Source: Sphingomonas jeddahensis (GTDB taxonomy: Bacteria; Pseudomonadota; Alphaproteobacteria; Sphingomonadales; Sphingomonadaceae). From it: a stretch of 64,000 nucleotides of DNA. Location of the stretch: positions 1 to 64,000 of the forward strand of contig NZ_MPSB01000001.1 in the NCBI RefSeq assembly GCF_001981525.1. The letters run 5' to 3'. Below the pieces are notes generated by a model. It was not told where the DNA came from. It worked only from the letters and a program-made list of their open reading frames with translations, and did not search any database. Positions 43,091 through 51,111 of this stretch are shown here, in pieces. The position numbers and the translations under genes are program-made. Each line of letters starts with the position of its first letter. Within the stretch, counting starts at the first letter, position 1.

Positions 43091-44514
43091 GTGCTGCAGT
43101 GACCCGGATCGCGCGCGAGGAATGGCGCGCGCTTGCCCGCAACCGTGCAGGGCTGATCGCCAGCATGCTGCTTGCCCTGCTGGTGCTCGCCGCGGCGCTT
43201 GTCAGCGTCGAGCGGCGCAACGCGATCGAGAGCGAGCGCGCGCGCTACCAGGCGTCAGTCGATCACCAGTTCGACGAACAGCCGGCGCGCCATCCCCATC
43301 GCATGGTGCATTACGGGCAATTCGTGTTCCGGCCTTTGAGCCCGCTCGCGTTTTTTGACTTCGGCGTAGATGGTTTCACGGGCAATACCATCTTCCTCGA
43401 AGGCCACCGCCAAAACAGCGCCAATTTCGCCGAAGCGCGTCAATCCTCGCTGTTGCTCCGCTTCGGGCAACTCACGCCCGCCTTTGTGCTGCAAAACCTG
43501 GCGCCCTTGCTGCTGATCTTTCTCGCCTTTGCCAGCGTTTCGCGGGAGCGGGAACGCGGCACGTTGCGGCTGTTGCTGTCGCAGGGGGTAGACGGGCAGC
43601 GTTTGCTGATGGGGAAGCTGATCGGTCACGCCGGGATCGCGCTGGCGATTGGCGCGCCTGCCTTTATCCTGCTGCTCGGCATAGCGGCCAGCGGCGGGGC
43701 GGAATGGGGCGCCGGCCTGCTGCTGATCCTGGGCTATGCCGGCTGGCTGCTGCTATGGGCGATGCTGGCAGTGCTGGTCTCCGCTTCGGTCCGCCGCTCG
43801 CGCGATGCACTGATCGTATTGGTTGGGGTGTGGATGGTCGGCGTGGTCCTGCTGCCGCGCGCGCTTCCGGAGGTGGCAGCTGTACGAACGACGTTGCCGA
43901 CGCGGATTGAGACGGAAGTGGCGCTACACCGCGACCTGAAGGAGATCGGCGACAGCCACGACCCCGACGACCCATATTTTAACGACTTCAAGGCCCGCAC
44001 CCTGGCGCACTATGGCGTCGCGCGGGTGGAAGACCTGCCGGTGCAATATGCCGGGCTGGTCGGCATGGAAGGCGAGCGGATCTCAACCGACCTTTACGCC
44101 CGTGCTGCCGCCCGCACCGCCGGGCTCGAGGCCAAGCAGGCCGGGTTCGTTCAAAGCTTTTCGGCGCTGAGCCCGCTGCTCGCAATCCGCCAGCTCTCCA
44201 TGGCGCTGAGCGGTAGCGACATGGGCGCGCACGGGCACTTCCTCGATGCGGCGGAACGGTTCCGCTACCGTTTCGTCCAGGCGCTCAATCAGATGCAGGT
44301 GGATCAGATCCCGAACACCAACGCCGGCGAGGATCCGCGCATCGCGGCGGAGAACTGGAAAACCGTGCCGCGATTTTCCTATACTGTGCCGCCGCCGCCC
44401 GGGCTCAGCGATCCGCGTGTCCTGCCCAACCTGGCCGTACTCGGCGGCTGGCTGCTCGCGCTGGTGTTGCTCGCCTTGCCCGTCGCGCGCCGCCTCGGGA
44501 GGGCCGCACGATGA
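43087..44514 (+). CDS. ABC-2 permease with large periplasmic loop (DUF3526 type)
   Basis: This 475-residue membrane protein has helix 1 near residues 22-40, a soluble loop of about 100 residues, a cluster of helices (about 135-260: FVLQNLAPLLLIFLAFASV, GLLLILGYAGWLLLWAMLAVLV), a second soluble region of about 180 residues (including REIGDSHDPDDPYFNDFK) and one final helix before the C-terminus. This arrangement, with RERERGTLRLLLSQGV after the second helix, matches DUF3526-type ABC permeases. It overlaps its neighbours at both ends, so it is co-translated with the ATPase and the second permease. No substrate clue is present. Confidence 0.87.
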   Translation: MSAAVTRIAREEWRALARNRAGLIASMLLALLVLAAALVSVERRNAIESERARYQASVDHQFDEQPARHPHRMVHYGQFVFRPLSPLAFFDFGVDGFTGNTIFLEGHRQNSANFAEARQSSLLLRFGQLTPAFVLQNLAPLLLIFLAFASVSRERERGTLRLLLSQGVDGQRLLMGKLIGHAGIALAIGAPAFILLLGIAASGGAEWGAGLLLILGYAGWLLLWAMLAVLVSASVRRSRDALIVLVGVWMVGVVLLPRALPEVAAVRTTLPTRIETEVALHRDLKEIGDSHDPDDPYFNDFKARTLAHYGVARVEDLPVQYAGLVGMEGERISTDLYARAAARTAGLEAKQAGFVQSFSALSPLLAIRQLSMALSGSDMGAHGHFLDAAERFRYRFVQALNQMQVDQIPNTNAGEDPRIAAENWKTVPRFSYTVPPPPGLSDPRVLPNLAVLGGWLLALVLLALPVARRLGRAAR

Positions 44515-45857
44515 GCCCGGTTTTGGCCGAACTGCGGCTGATCCTGCGCTCGCGTCTTGCTGCGGGATCGCTGACGCTGCTGCTCCTTCTGGCCGCGCTT
44601 GCCATCTGGTCGGGCATGTCCAACGTCGCGCGGCAACAGGAAAGCATCGCACGTGTCACCGCCGAGCAGAAGCGCGACTTCGCCGCGGTGGCGGCGGAAC
44701 AGGGCAAGCCCGACGGCGAGGCCGGCTATGCCGCTTATTATACCTTTCTGCTGACGCATGACCCGGCCTCGCCGCTCGCCTTCGCTGCGATCGGCCAGCG
44801 CGATCTCCAGCCGCAGGTGCTGCGCATCCGTGCGCTCGGCCTGCAGCAGCAGCTCTACGATGCCGAAACGATCAACGCCGAACTGGCGTTGCCCGGCGTG
44901 TTCGATTGGGCGTTCGTGCTGATCTATCTCGCGCCGCTGGTGGTGGTCGCGCTGACTCACGATCTGGTGTCGAGCGAGCACGAGGGAGGCCGGCTGCGGC
45001 TTCTCCTATCGATGCCGGGGCGCGGCCTGTGGCGGCGGCGGATTGGGCTACGCTACTTCCTGGTCCTGCTGGCGGCGACGCTGCCGCTGCTTGTAGCGCT
45101 GCCGTTCGCCGGAGCGCCGGTGCTGGCGGGGACGGGAATGCTGGCGGTGGCGGCGGTGTATCTCGCCTTCTGGTTCGGACTTGGCCTGCTCGTCGCCGCC
45201 AGCGTGCGGACTTCGGCGACCGCGGCGGCCGGGTTGCTCGGTTGCTGGATCGCGCTGACGCTGCTGCTGCCGACGCTTGCCAATGCTGCGATCGCGCGTG
45301 CCGTGCCGGTGGGCAAGGGCATCGATCTGACGCTGGCGCAACGCGAGACCGTCCACCACGGCTGGGATATCCCGAAGCAGGAGACGTTTGACAAATTCTT
45401 CGTCAACCACCCGGAATGGCGCGGCAAGCATGAATTCGAAGGCCGCTTCCACTGGAAATGGTACTACGCCATGCACCAGGTCGGCGACGAGGCAGTGGCA
45501 GCCGACGCGGCCGCGTATCGCGAAAGCCTGCTCGCGCGTGAACGCTTGACAACACAGCTCGGCTGGATGCTGCCGCCGGTCGGCGCTCAGGGGCTGCTTC
45601 ACCGACTGGCGGATACCGATCGAGTGGCGCAGCTGTCGTACCAGGATGCGGTCGCCGCGTTCCATGGTCGATTGCGCCACTTCTTCTACCCGTACATGTT
45701 TGAGGATCGGCCGTTCACGCGAGACGATTTCGAGTTGCTGCCGCGCTTCTCCGCGCGTGCACAAACCGGGAGCTGGCCAGTAGTACCGATGGTCGCGCTG
45801 ATTCTGATTGCTAGCTTGGCGCTGTTCGCCGGCGCCGCCCGCTTGCGACGCATCTGA
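44511..45857 (+). CDS. ABC-2 permease with large periplasmic loop (DUF3526 type), second copy
   Basis: This 448-residue protein is a paralogue of the preceding one with the same architecture: N-terminal helix LTLLLLLAALAIWSGM, a loop, helices around WAFVLIYLAPLVVVALTHDL, then EHEGGRLRLLLSMPG, and a final C-terminal helix followed by a short basic tail ARLRRI. Together with the ATPase and first permease it probably forms a heterodimeric exporter. The genomic island starts about 400 bp after its stop. In other bacteria such triplets are next to TonB receptors or peptidases, but the island insertion hides any original neighbour to the right. Confidence 0.87.
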   Translation: MSPVLAELRLILRSRLAAGSLTLLLLLAALAIWSGMSNVARQQESIARVTAEQKRDFAAVAAEQGKPDGEAGYAAYYTFLLTHDPASPLAFAAIGQRDLQPQVLRIRALGLQQQLYDAETINAELALPGVFDWAFVLIYLAPLVVVALTHDLVSSEHEGGRLRLLLSMPGRGLWRRRIGLRYFLVLLAATLPLLVALPFAGAPVLAGTGMLAVAAVYLAFWFGLGLLVAASVRTSATAAAGLLGCWIALTLLLPTLANAAIARAVPVGKGIDLTLAQRETVHHGWDIPKQETFDKFFVNHPEWRGKHEFEGRFHWKWYYAMHQVGDEAVAADAAAYRESLLARERLTTQLGWMLPPVGAQGLLHRLADTDRVAQLSYQDAVAAFHGRLRHFFYPYMFEDRPFTRDDFELLPRFSARAQTGSWPVVPMVALILIASLALFAGAARLRRI

Positions 45858-46253
45858 TCGGCTTAGGGAGTTGTTTCTGCCTCTGGTACTACTGACTTTG
45901 GCGTACGGATGACCTCCACGTCTCTCACAGCTCAGAAAGCGCGCTCCGGCGCTGCCAGTGCTGCCGCCAACCCCGTCCTTGTTGGCGGACAGTACGAGGG
46001 TGATCATTCCCCTGACGACCGCTGGATCAGGCTGGCCAGAGAGGCAGGCTTCGCATCCACCACCAGCTATGCGCGCGGCTGGAGCGCGTCGCCGTTGCCG
46101 CCGCGCTGAGCGAGGTGGAGGCGTTCGGCCGTACGCTGGAGCGCGACCTACATGCGCGCCGCCACGGGGGGGGCGGGCAACCCCGACCCCTACCCACCGG
46201 TGCGATGAGCGCCCCCAGACGCGCGAGGCCGCAGCTCCCAACCCCAAAGGGCG
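45858..46253. other. Gap before the island: no clear gene, possible gene remnants
   Basis: This stretch of about 400 bp between the ABC operon and the left attachment repeat has broken coding-like pieces (for example a frame reading LERVAVAAALSEVEAFGRTL near 46083-46140 without a proper start). I could not assign a product. It may be a decayed gene. Confidence 0.4.
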
Positions 46254-46275
46254 ATGGTGCCCCCGGCGAGATTCG
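46254..46275 (+). repeat. Left attachment site (attL) of the island
   Basis: The 22-bp sequence beginning ATGGTGCCCCCGGCGA is identical to 55892-55913 and equals the 3' end of tRNA-Arg on the opposite strand. Identity stops one base outside on both sides; a looser match (CTCAC) continues to the right after a one-base slip. Confidence 0.9.
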
Positions 46276-46341
46276 TATCTCACTTTCAGGTCTGCTGACG
46301 GTTCCGTCTTGCTGTTGATTTTTCGGTATTTGTGCGCGCAG

Positions 46342-46363
46342 GTGTGAGAGAATGGTGTGAGAG
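46342..46363 (+). promoter_or_regulatory. Candidate integrase arm-type sites (left)
   Basis: GTGTGAGAG occurs twice (46342-46350, 46355-46363), 13 bp apart, between attL and the integrase start. The same pair, GTGTGAGAG and CTGTGAGAG 14 bp apart, lies at 55830-55852 near attR. Confidence 0.5.
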
Positions 46364-46381
46364 TTTTGTGGATCAGAAAGC

Positions 46382-48115
46382 ATGGCAGCGTTGGTGCGAT
46401 ACCTAAACCGACGTAACGGTGTGTTCCGGTACGAGAGATGGATTCCTGAGCATCTCCGGTCCGCGGCGGGCATGAAGTCCTTCCGCCGATCACTGCGCAC
46501 CAAAGACCAATCGGAAGCGCTTAGTCGCGCTGCGATCGCCGAGCGCGAATACGATAGCTTGCTCGCGAGTGCGGCGGCGGCAGCTGGCATCTCAATCCTC
46601 GACGCATCGCCAAGGCCATCGCTCGGGCAGGTGGTGCGGCCCGTATCGCAAGGGGACCTAGATCTGATTGAGTCAGATACACGACGCACGGCTTCCCGGT
46701 CCTGGCACCAGGACTACTTGATGGCTCAATCCGACCCGGCGCGCGCGGAGTTGCTGAGGGAGCAATGGGATCATTGGCAGCAGAACGCGGAGACGCGTCG
46801 CGAAGCGCTCTTAACCCCCGGCTTCGATGATGACGAGCGGCCATGGCTGCCGTCACCGACCAGGGATGCGAGGGCCGTTATATCGGCATTCGGCCTAGAC
46901 GCGCCTCAAGGAAGCCCCGTGTTTGGCGCAATTGTGAATGCTATACGACGGGGCTACGTCGGTGCAGAGCACGACGTCGCGGAGCTGATGGCCGGACGAG
47001 GCCTCGTCCGAGCACGCCAACCCAGTCCAGTAAGCATTGCCCCGACTTTCACGGCGACTGTCGCCGGCTACTTAGAACACCGTCGACCGAGCGAAAAGAC
47101 AAAGCGGGAAATCGAACGGTACGTCGCTGAGTTCGTAAATCTCGCCGGCGATAAGCGCCTCGATGCTTACACTCGTAATGACTTCGAGAGGTTTGTGAAG
47201 TTTCGGGCAAGTCGCACCGTCGGCGGCAAGACAGATGGCAGCATCGTTCGTCCGGCAGCGGCGCAGACTGTAGCGAAGGCTCTAACTTTTCTACGCGCGC
47301 CGATCGATCACGCGATCAATCACAGCGACTACGCGTTTGCCGGGCCAAACCCGGCTGTGGGTATTAAGGTCGAGACTTATATCAAACCAGTCGACCAAGC
47401 AGTGATGCCGGAGAAACGGCCCTTCAAGGTCGGCGAGATCAACAGGATTCTCCGACACCCTTGGTTCACCGGATGCGCCAGCATGATCAACACACACGAG
47501 CGGGGTGCAGAGCGTTTAAATGGAGCCGAGTATTGGGTGCCGATCATCGCATTGCTGACGGGTTGCCGCTTGGCCGAGCTTGCTGGGCTGAGTGTTAGCG
47601 AGGTGATGCTGGACGATCCGCATCCTCATATCGTCGTGCGGGCAAACGACGCTCGTCGCGTGAAGACTCGGAGCGCCTCGCGCTGTGTGCCGATCATCGA
47701 TGCCCTATCGGAACATGGGTTCGACGATTTCGTGAGGGCGGCGCGACGCGCTGGGCACGATCGCCTCTTCCCAGATTGGAACGCTGCCTCTGATGGAACC
47801 GGCGAGCAACGATGGAACAACAGCAAGCTAATTCGCGCATTCAATCGCACTGTCATCCCAAACCAACTAGGTGATGTGCTGCCGACCAGCGCCCGTCGAG
47901 AGGTCACTTTCCATTCGTTTCGAGGCGCGTTCAAGACTATGCTGGGATCGAGCGAATACCGGCTGCATCCTAACATCATCAACGAGGTAGTCGGGCACGC
48001 GAAATCGACGCTGGACCAACGATATGTCGGCACAATTGGGATCGATGAGACCTACAACGCGGTTCGGGCTTGTCGCTTCAAGGGGCTTATCCTTCCGACA
48101 CCACCGGTCGTATGA
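46382..48115 (+). CDS. int: Tyrosine recombinase (island integrase)
   Basis: This 577-residue protein is longer than typical phage integrases (about 400) because of a roughly 200-residue N-terminal region starting LVRYLNRRNGVFRYERWIPEHL, the DUF6538-like N-domain common in alphaproteobacterial island integrases. The core-binding domain spans about 225-330. The catalytic domain shows Arg396 (GCRLAELAGL), His511 and Arg514 (HSFRGAFKTML), His539 (VGHAKSTLDQRYVG) and nucleophile Tyr548. All active residues appear intact. It lies 106 bp from attL reading inward. The start ATG 46382 follows the repeated GTGTGAGAG sites directly, so it may regulate its own expression. Confidence 0.95.
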   Translation: MAALVRYLNRRNGVFRYERWIPEHLRSAAGMKSFRRSLRTKDQSEALSRAAIAEREYDSLLASAAAAAGISILDASPRPSLGQVVRPVSQGDLDLIESDTRRTASRSWHQDYLMAQSDPARAELLREQWDHWQQNAETRREALLTPGFDDDERPWLPSPTRDARAVISAFGLDAPQGSPVFGAIVNAIRRGYVGAEHDVAELMAGRGLVRARQPSPVSIAPTFTATVAGYLEHRRPSEKTKREIERYVAEFVNLAGDKRLDAYTRNDFERFVKFRASRTVGGKTDGSIVRPAAAQTVAKALTFLRAPIDHAINHSDYAFAGPNPAVGIKVETYIKPVDQAVMPEKRPFKVGEINRILRHPWFTGCASMINTHERGAERLNGAEYWVPIIALLTGCRLAELAGLSVSEVMLDDPHPHIVVRANDARRVKTRSASRCVPIIDALSEHGFDDFVRAARRAGHDRLFPDWNAASDGTGEQRWNNSKLIRAFNRTVIPNQLGDVLPTSARREVTFHSFRGAFKTMLGSSEYRLHPNIINEVVGHAKSTLDQRYVGTIGIDETYNAVRACRFKGLILPTPPVV

Positions 48116-48198
48116 GACACCCGTCATGGTCGAGGTTGCCGGCGCTTGCTTACGATCGGCGGACTCAGAGTCATTCAGCGTAGCGGTTTTGTTACACC

Positions 48199-48963
48199 AT
48201 GGGCGATGTAAAAAGTGGAATCAGGCAGAGGCGTTCGCGTGAGGCGGAACGCGAGCGCCGTGATCGTAAAATTCTCAGAAAACTGCGAGTTGCGGTAGTT
48301 CAATCCAAGAGCCTGCATGCTATCACGCGGGAGCCGCTTGAGCCTTTATCAGTATACCTTGGGAAGCTTGGCACTGAGCGCGGTAGCAAGGTGACTCGGT
48401 TCCCGATCGAAACGCAGGATGACGGCAGACCCATGCCGCCGTGGGTTGACCTGTCCCGTTGGATGAAGGTTCAGATCGCGGTGATGGCCATGCACGAATG
48501 GTCGTTCCAAACATACAACATTCACATCCATCCCGATCTTGAGGAAAAATGGCTTTCGTCAGGTCGTGATCCGCGAGTGATGATGAGGGATCGTGTGCGC
48601 CGCGAGTTCGATAGGCATGTGCGTCCGAACCTCGACTGGTTCTTCGTGATCGAGGGCTGGAGCCCTCGGAACGGAGAGACAATCCTGCACATCCATGGGG
48701 GCGCCGCGAGTTATGAGCCCGGGGATGCTGGGAAGATCATGCATGCGGTCGCCCGCGCCGCTGGTCATGGTCTCAAGGGCTACGCGGCGGTCCCCAGGGC
48801 TGTTCATGGACAGCCATTCAAGAGGCACAAGGCCGGTTACGTCGACTACCTCTTCAAGGCGGCCCGGCGCAAAGATCCGAGGCTTGGGGAACGGCGACTA
48901 ACAATGTCCCGCGCGATGACCGGCGGGGCTCGCGCGCTCTGGGAACTGCTGACAGGTCAATAG
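48199..48963 (+). CDS. Island protein with HUH-like and Tyr motifs, possible replication initiator
   Basis: This 254-residue protein has no family I can name. FFVIEGWSPRNGETILHIHGG (residues 148-168) has the shape of a HUH motif strand (H164-I-H166), and GYVDYLFKAARR (213-224) has the Tyr-x-x-x/Lys layout of motif 3, in the order found in rolling-circle Rep and inovirus/satellite initiators. An earlier NIHIHPD (107-113) is a second H-x-H. The N-terminal 30 residues are very basic. Inference: a Rep-like nicking protein or a degraded relative. It follows the integrase by 84 bp on the same strand. Confidence 0.6.
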   Translation: MGDVKSGIRQRRSREAERERRDRKILRKLRVAVVQSKSLHAITREPLEPLSVYLGKLGTERGSKVTRFPIETQDDGRPMPPWVDLSRWMKVQIAVMAMHEWSFQTYNIHIHPDLEEKWLSSGRDPRVMMRDRVRREFDRHVRPNLDWFFVIEGWSPRNGETILHIHGGAASYEPGDAGKIMHAVARAAGHGLKGYAAVPRAVHGQPFKRHKAGYVDYLFKAARRKDPRLGERRLTMSRAMTGGARALWELLTGQ

Positions 48964-49243
48964 CATATACGTTGTGGTCGTGAGAGGCGGGCGTCGAACG
49001 AGCTGTGATGAAAGCTTGTGCGTCCTTTCCCCACGATCGCGGTATTAACACTGCTAGGTTGCGGTTGCGCTCAAGGGCCGCGAGTACGTCGACCCGCCTG
49101 AACCAGGCCTACGGGTCACCCAGGCACTGCATCATCGCTCTGGGCGCGCTCGGCGGGTGATTCAAAGCAAAGTCGCTGCCCACCCGCATCCACGCGGGGA
49201 TCGCTGCACAGTCTTTTCTTCAACGACTACGAAGGAGATGACG

Positions 49244-49819
49244 ATGCAGCAGATGTTCGACGCTCACGATGAAATTGATTTCCACGTTCTGGTTTTCGCG
49301 CCGAACTCGTGGAGAGCCAGTGAGATGGCTGAGCTCCACCGAGACTTGGGGTTCGGGTTTGGCTCCACGCCTGTGTCCGTTGTCCCGCGCTTCATGCCGC
49401 TGGCCGGCGCCGCCAGCTATCATCTGCAAGCCGCGCTGGATCGAAACGTCCCGGGGATAGGACACCTGCAACTTGACGGCAGCTGGCTAATCTTGCCGCC
49501 CGGCGAACGGCCGCCGCAATCCACCGGGCCCACGCCAATGCAGCTTCACAACTTCACTGACGACGACGGCGATGAATACGTGATCTTCGCCCGAGATTGG
49601 GATCGCGCCGCGAAGATCTTCACCGCCTACCTGGACGATCCGAATGCGCTGCCGGGTGGCTGGATCCCTCTAACTCACGATCATTGGCGCACGCTGGGCC
49701 TCGTCCGGCACGGCCACCAAGCCGAGTCACGCGGAGTCGAGGGTGTCGGTCGCTATACAGCTGCCGGATGGGTGATCCTTGCAGTTGATTATCACCGGCT
49801 TGGGCTGTCAGCACCCTGA
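49244..49819 (+). CDS. Hypothetical island protein
   Basis: This 191-residue acidic protein starts at ATG 49244 with AAGGAG six nt before it (an ATG at 49238 abuts that site and is less likely). I do not recognise it. It has no membrane helix or signal; it is rich in Trp, Asp and His (DDDGDEYVIFARDWDRAAKIF; GGWIPLTHDHWRTLGLV), suggesting a small soluble binding domain or antirestriction-type protein. The gap of 280 bp before it contains no clear gene. Base composition resembles the host more than the neighbouring low-GC module does. Confidence 0.7.
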   Translation: MQQMFDAHDEIDFHVLVFAPNSWRASEMAELHRDLGFGFGSTPVSVVPRFMPLAGAASYHLQAALDRNVPGIGHLQLDGSWLILPPGERPPQSTGPTPMQLHNFTDDDGDEYVIFARDWDRAAKIFTAYLDDPNALPGGWIPLTHDHWRTLGLVRHGHQAESRGVEGVGRYTAAGWVILAVDYHRLGLSAP

Positions 49820-50304
49820 CGCCCCATGAGCAGTAATTGCCTGAGCACGCTTGTGCATCCGCGGCGTGGCTTTCACATTTGGTCGAGAATGTAGAGGCGG
49901 CAAGCTCGACACGTCCGACCAAAACGGCGTGATGGTGGGTGTTCGGGGTGGGCCAGATATTTGGTTTCGGCCGCCGACGTTAACGAAAGACGGCAAAGAA
50001 TTTTGCTTTGTATCTACAGAAAGCGCCCGATGAACCTAGCTTTAAAGCGGGTTAGAGAGATATTCGGCATTGGACAATGGTTGACGGAAGTTGGTCTTAA
50101 ATTGACGTAAATATCGAATTCTTTGTCAACCATGTACCTAGGCCTGACGTTTGTAGGCCCTGACGATGCATGTTACGTCAGAAGCGTAATGGAGGTCGCG
50201 TCGCCCCTAGCTTGGCGCAAGCATGATCTCAATCGTCCCGCGAGTGATCACTAGTGTAGCCTATAGCAATCCAGAGACCGCGTCCGCAGACTGGAAGAAA
50301 TTGA
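49820..50304. other. Low-GC gap without a convincing gene
   Basis: Between the hypothetical gene and the PIN gene lie 485 bp. A 60-codon open frame (49851-50033) has no ribosome site or recognisable product. The right part (50040-50170) is AT-rich with several TTGAC-like and TATAAT-like stretches but no gene. It marks the left edge of the low-GC DUF262/PIN module. Confidence 0.45.
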
Positions 50305-51111
50305 TCAATCCAGCAATCTCTTCGCAATGGCATCAATGGTGATTGTCTCGAACGACGCATTGCAGATGGCTCGAACTTCCGATGTTAGAATCGGATGAGG
50401 CACGCCATCTCTGCTCCAATCTATCTTCTTGTCCAGTGTTACAAAACTTACGCGCTCTATCTCCACCCCCGATTGGTGCAATCTCGAAAGGCCGAACAGG
50501 AGATCTGACCATACGTAAAAATCGCCATCCAGATCATCTTTAAAGCCCGGCGGCGTCTTAGTTCTCTTCCTTGATAATGCCGTATCTATTAGTGCATTTC
50601 TTGGCACGAACGGAACCATGGCTTTCTCTTGGAGAAGGCTTATCAAGACTCTCGTCTTGCCTACTATCTTATCGTCAAAAACATAACCAAAGGTCTCGTT
50701 GAAGTCTTTGACCGTCTCCTGGAACCTGGCGGAAAATGCCTCAAATCGACTGTCAATCCCCTCCATCAATCTGCTTAATTCATCGAACTTCTTCTTTATG
50801 TCTGCTGACTTTGTAGCTATGGCTTGAAATTGATTGTTCCAGAACTCTTGTATAACTTGGCCGGGTAGAATGAGTTTTCCAGGGAAGCTCGTTCTTAGAT
50901 AGTCTACGATGTCGGCACTGCGTGGGTGAGCAATAAGGCGAAGCATGACATTGGCGTCGAGGGCGATAACAGTCTTTTCTAAAGAAGCGTGCCCGATGTC
51001 GAACTGCATCGCAGTCGCTAGTGACGAAAGGGCATCTACTTCTACTGCTCGGTCAAGAACGTCACGAACTCTTGACAGCGACGGATCGAGCGCTGGTTCC
51101 GAGTTAGGCAT
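50305..51111 (-). CDS. PIN-like nuclease domain protein (DUF4935 type) paired with DUF262
   Basis: This 268-residue protein starts ATG 51111, eight bases before the DUF262 stop, so the two are translationally coupled. It has a PIN fold: VIALDANVMLRLI with Asp52, GQVIQEFWNNQ with Glu89, KTPPGFKDDLDGDFYVWSDLLFG with Asp197/Asp203, and VTLDKKIDW with Asp227, together the acidic set of a metal-dependent RNase or nickase. Residues 100-165 are a helical insert (coiled-coil-like) usual in DUF4935. PIN domains of this kind are RNases in toxin-antitoxin and abortive-infection systems. The upstream partner probably controls it. Confidence 0.82.
   Translation of the reverse strand: MPNSEPALDPSLSRVRDVLDRAVEVDALSSLATAMQFDIGHASLEKTVIALDANVMLRLIAHPRSADIVDYLRTSFPGKLILPGQVIQEFWNNQFQAIATKSADIKKKFDELSRLMEGIDSRFEAFSARFQETVKDFNETFGYVFDDKIVGKTRVLISLLQEKAMVPFVPRNALIDTALSRKRTKTPPGFKDDLDGDFYVWSDLLFGLSRLHQSGVEIERVSFVTLDKKIDWSRDGVPHPILTSEVRAICNASFETITIDAIAKRLLD

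Noticed and set aside
45048..46493. 481-codon minus-strand frame spanning the second permease and attL
   Set aside because: It overlaps the permease and integrase genes, has low-complexity Arg/Gln stretches and no start signal.
49851..50033. 60-codon frame in the low-GC gap
   Set aside because: No ribosome site, starts with a poor codon and has no recognisable pattern.
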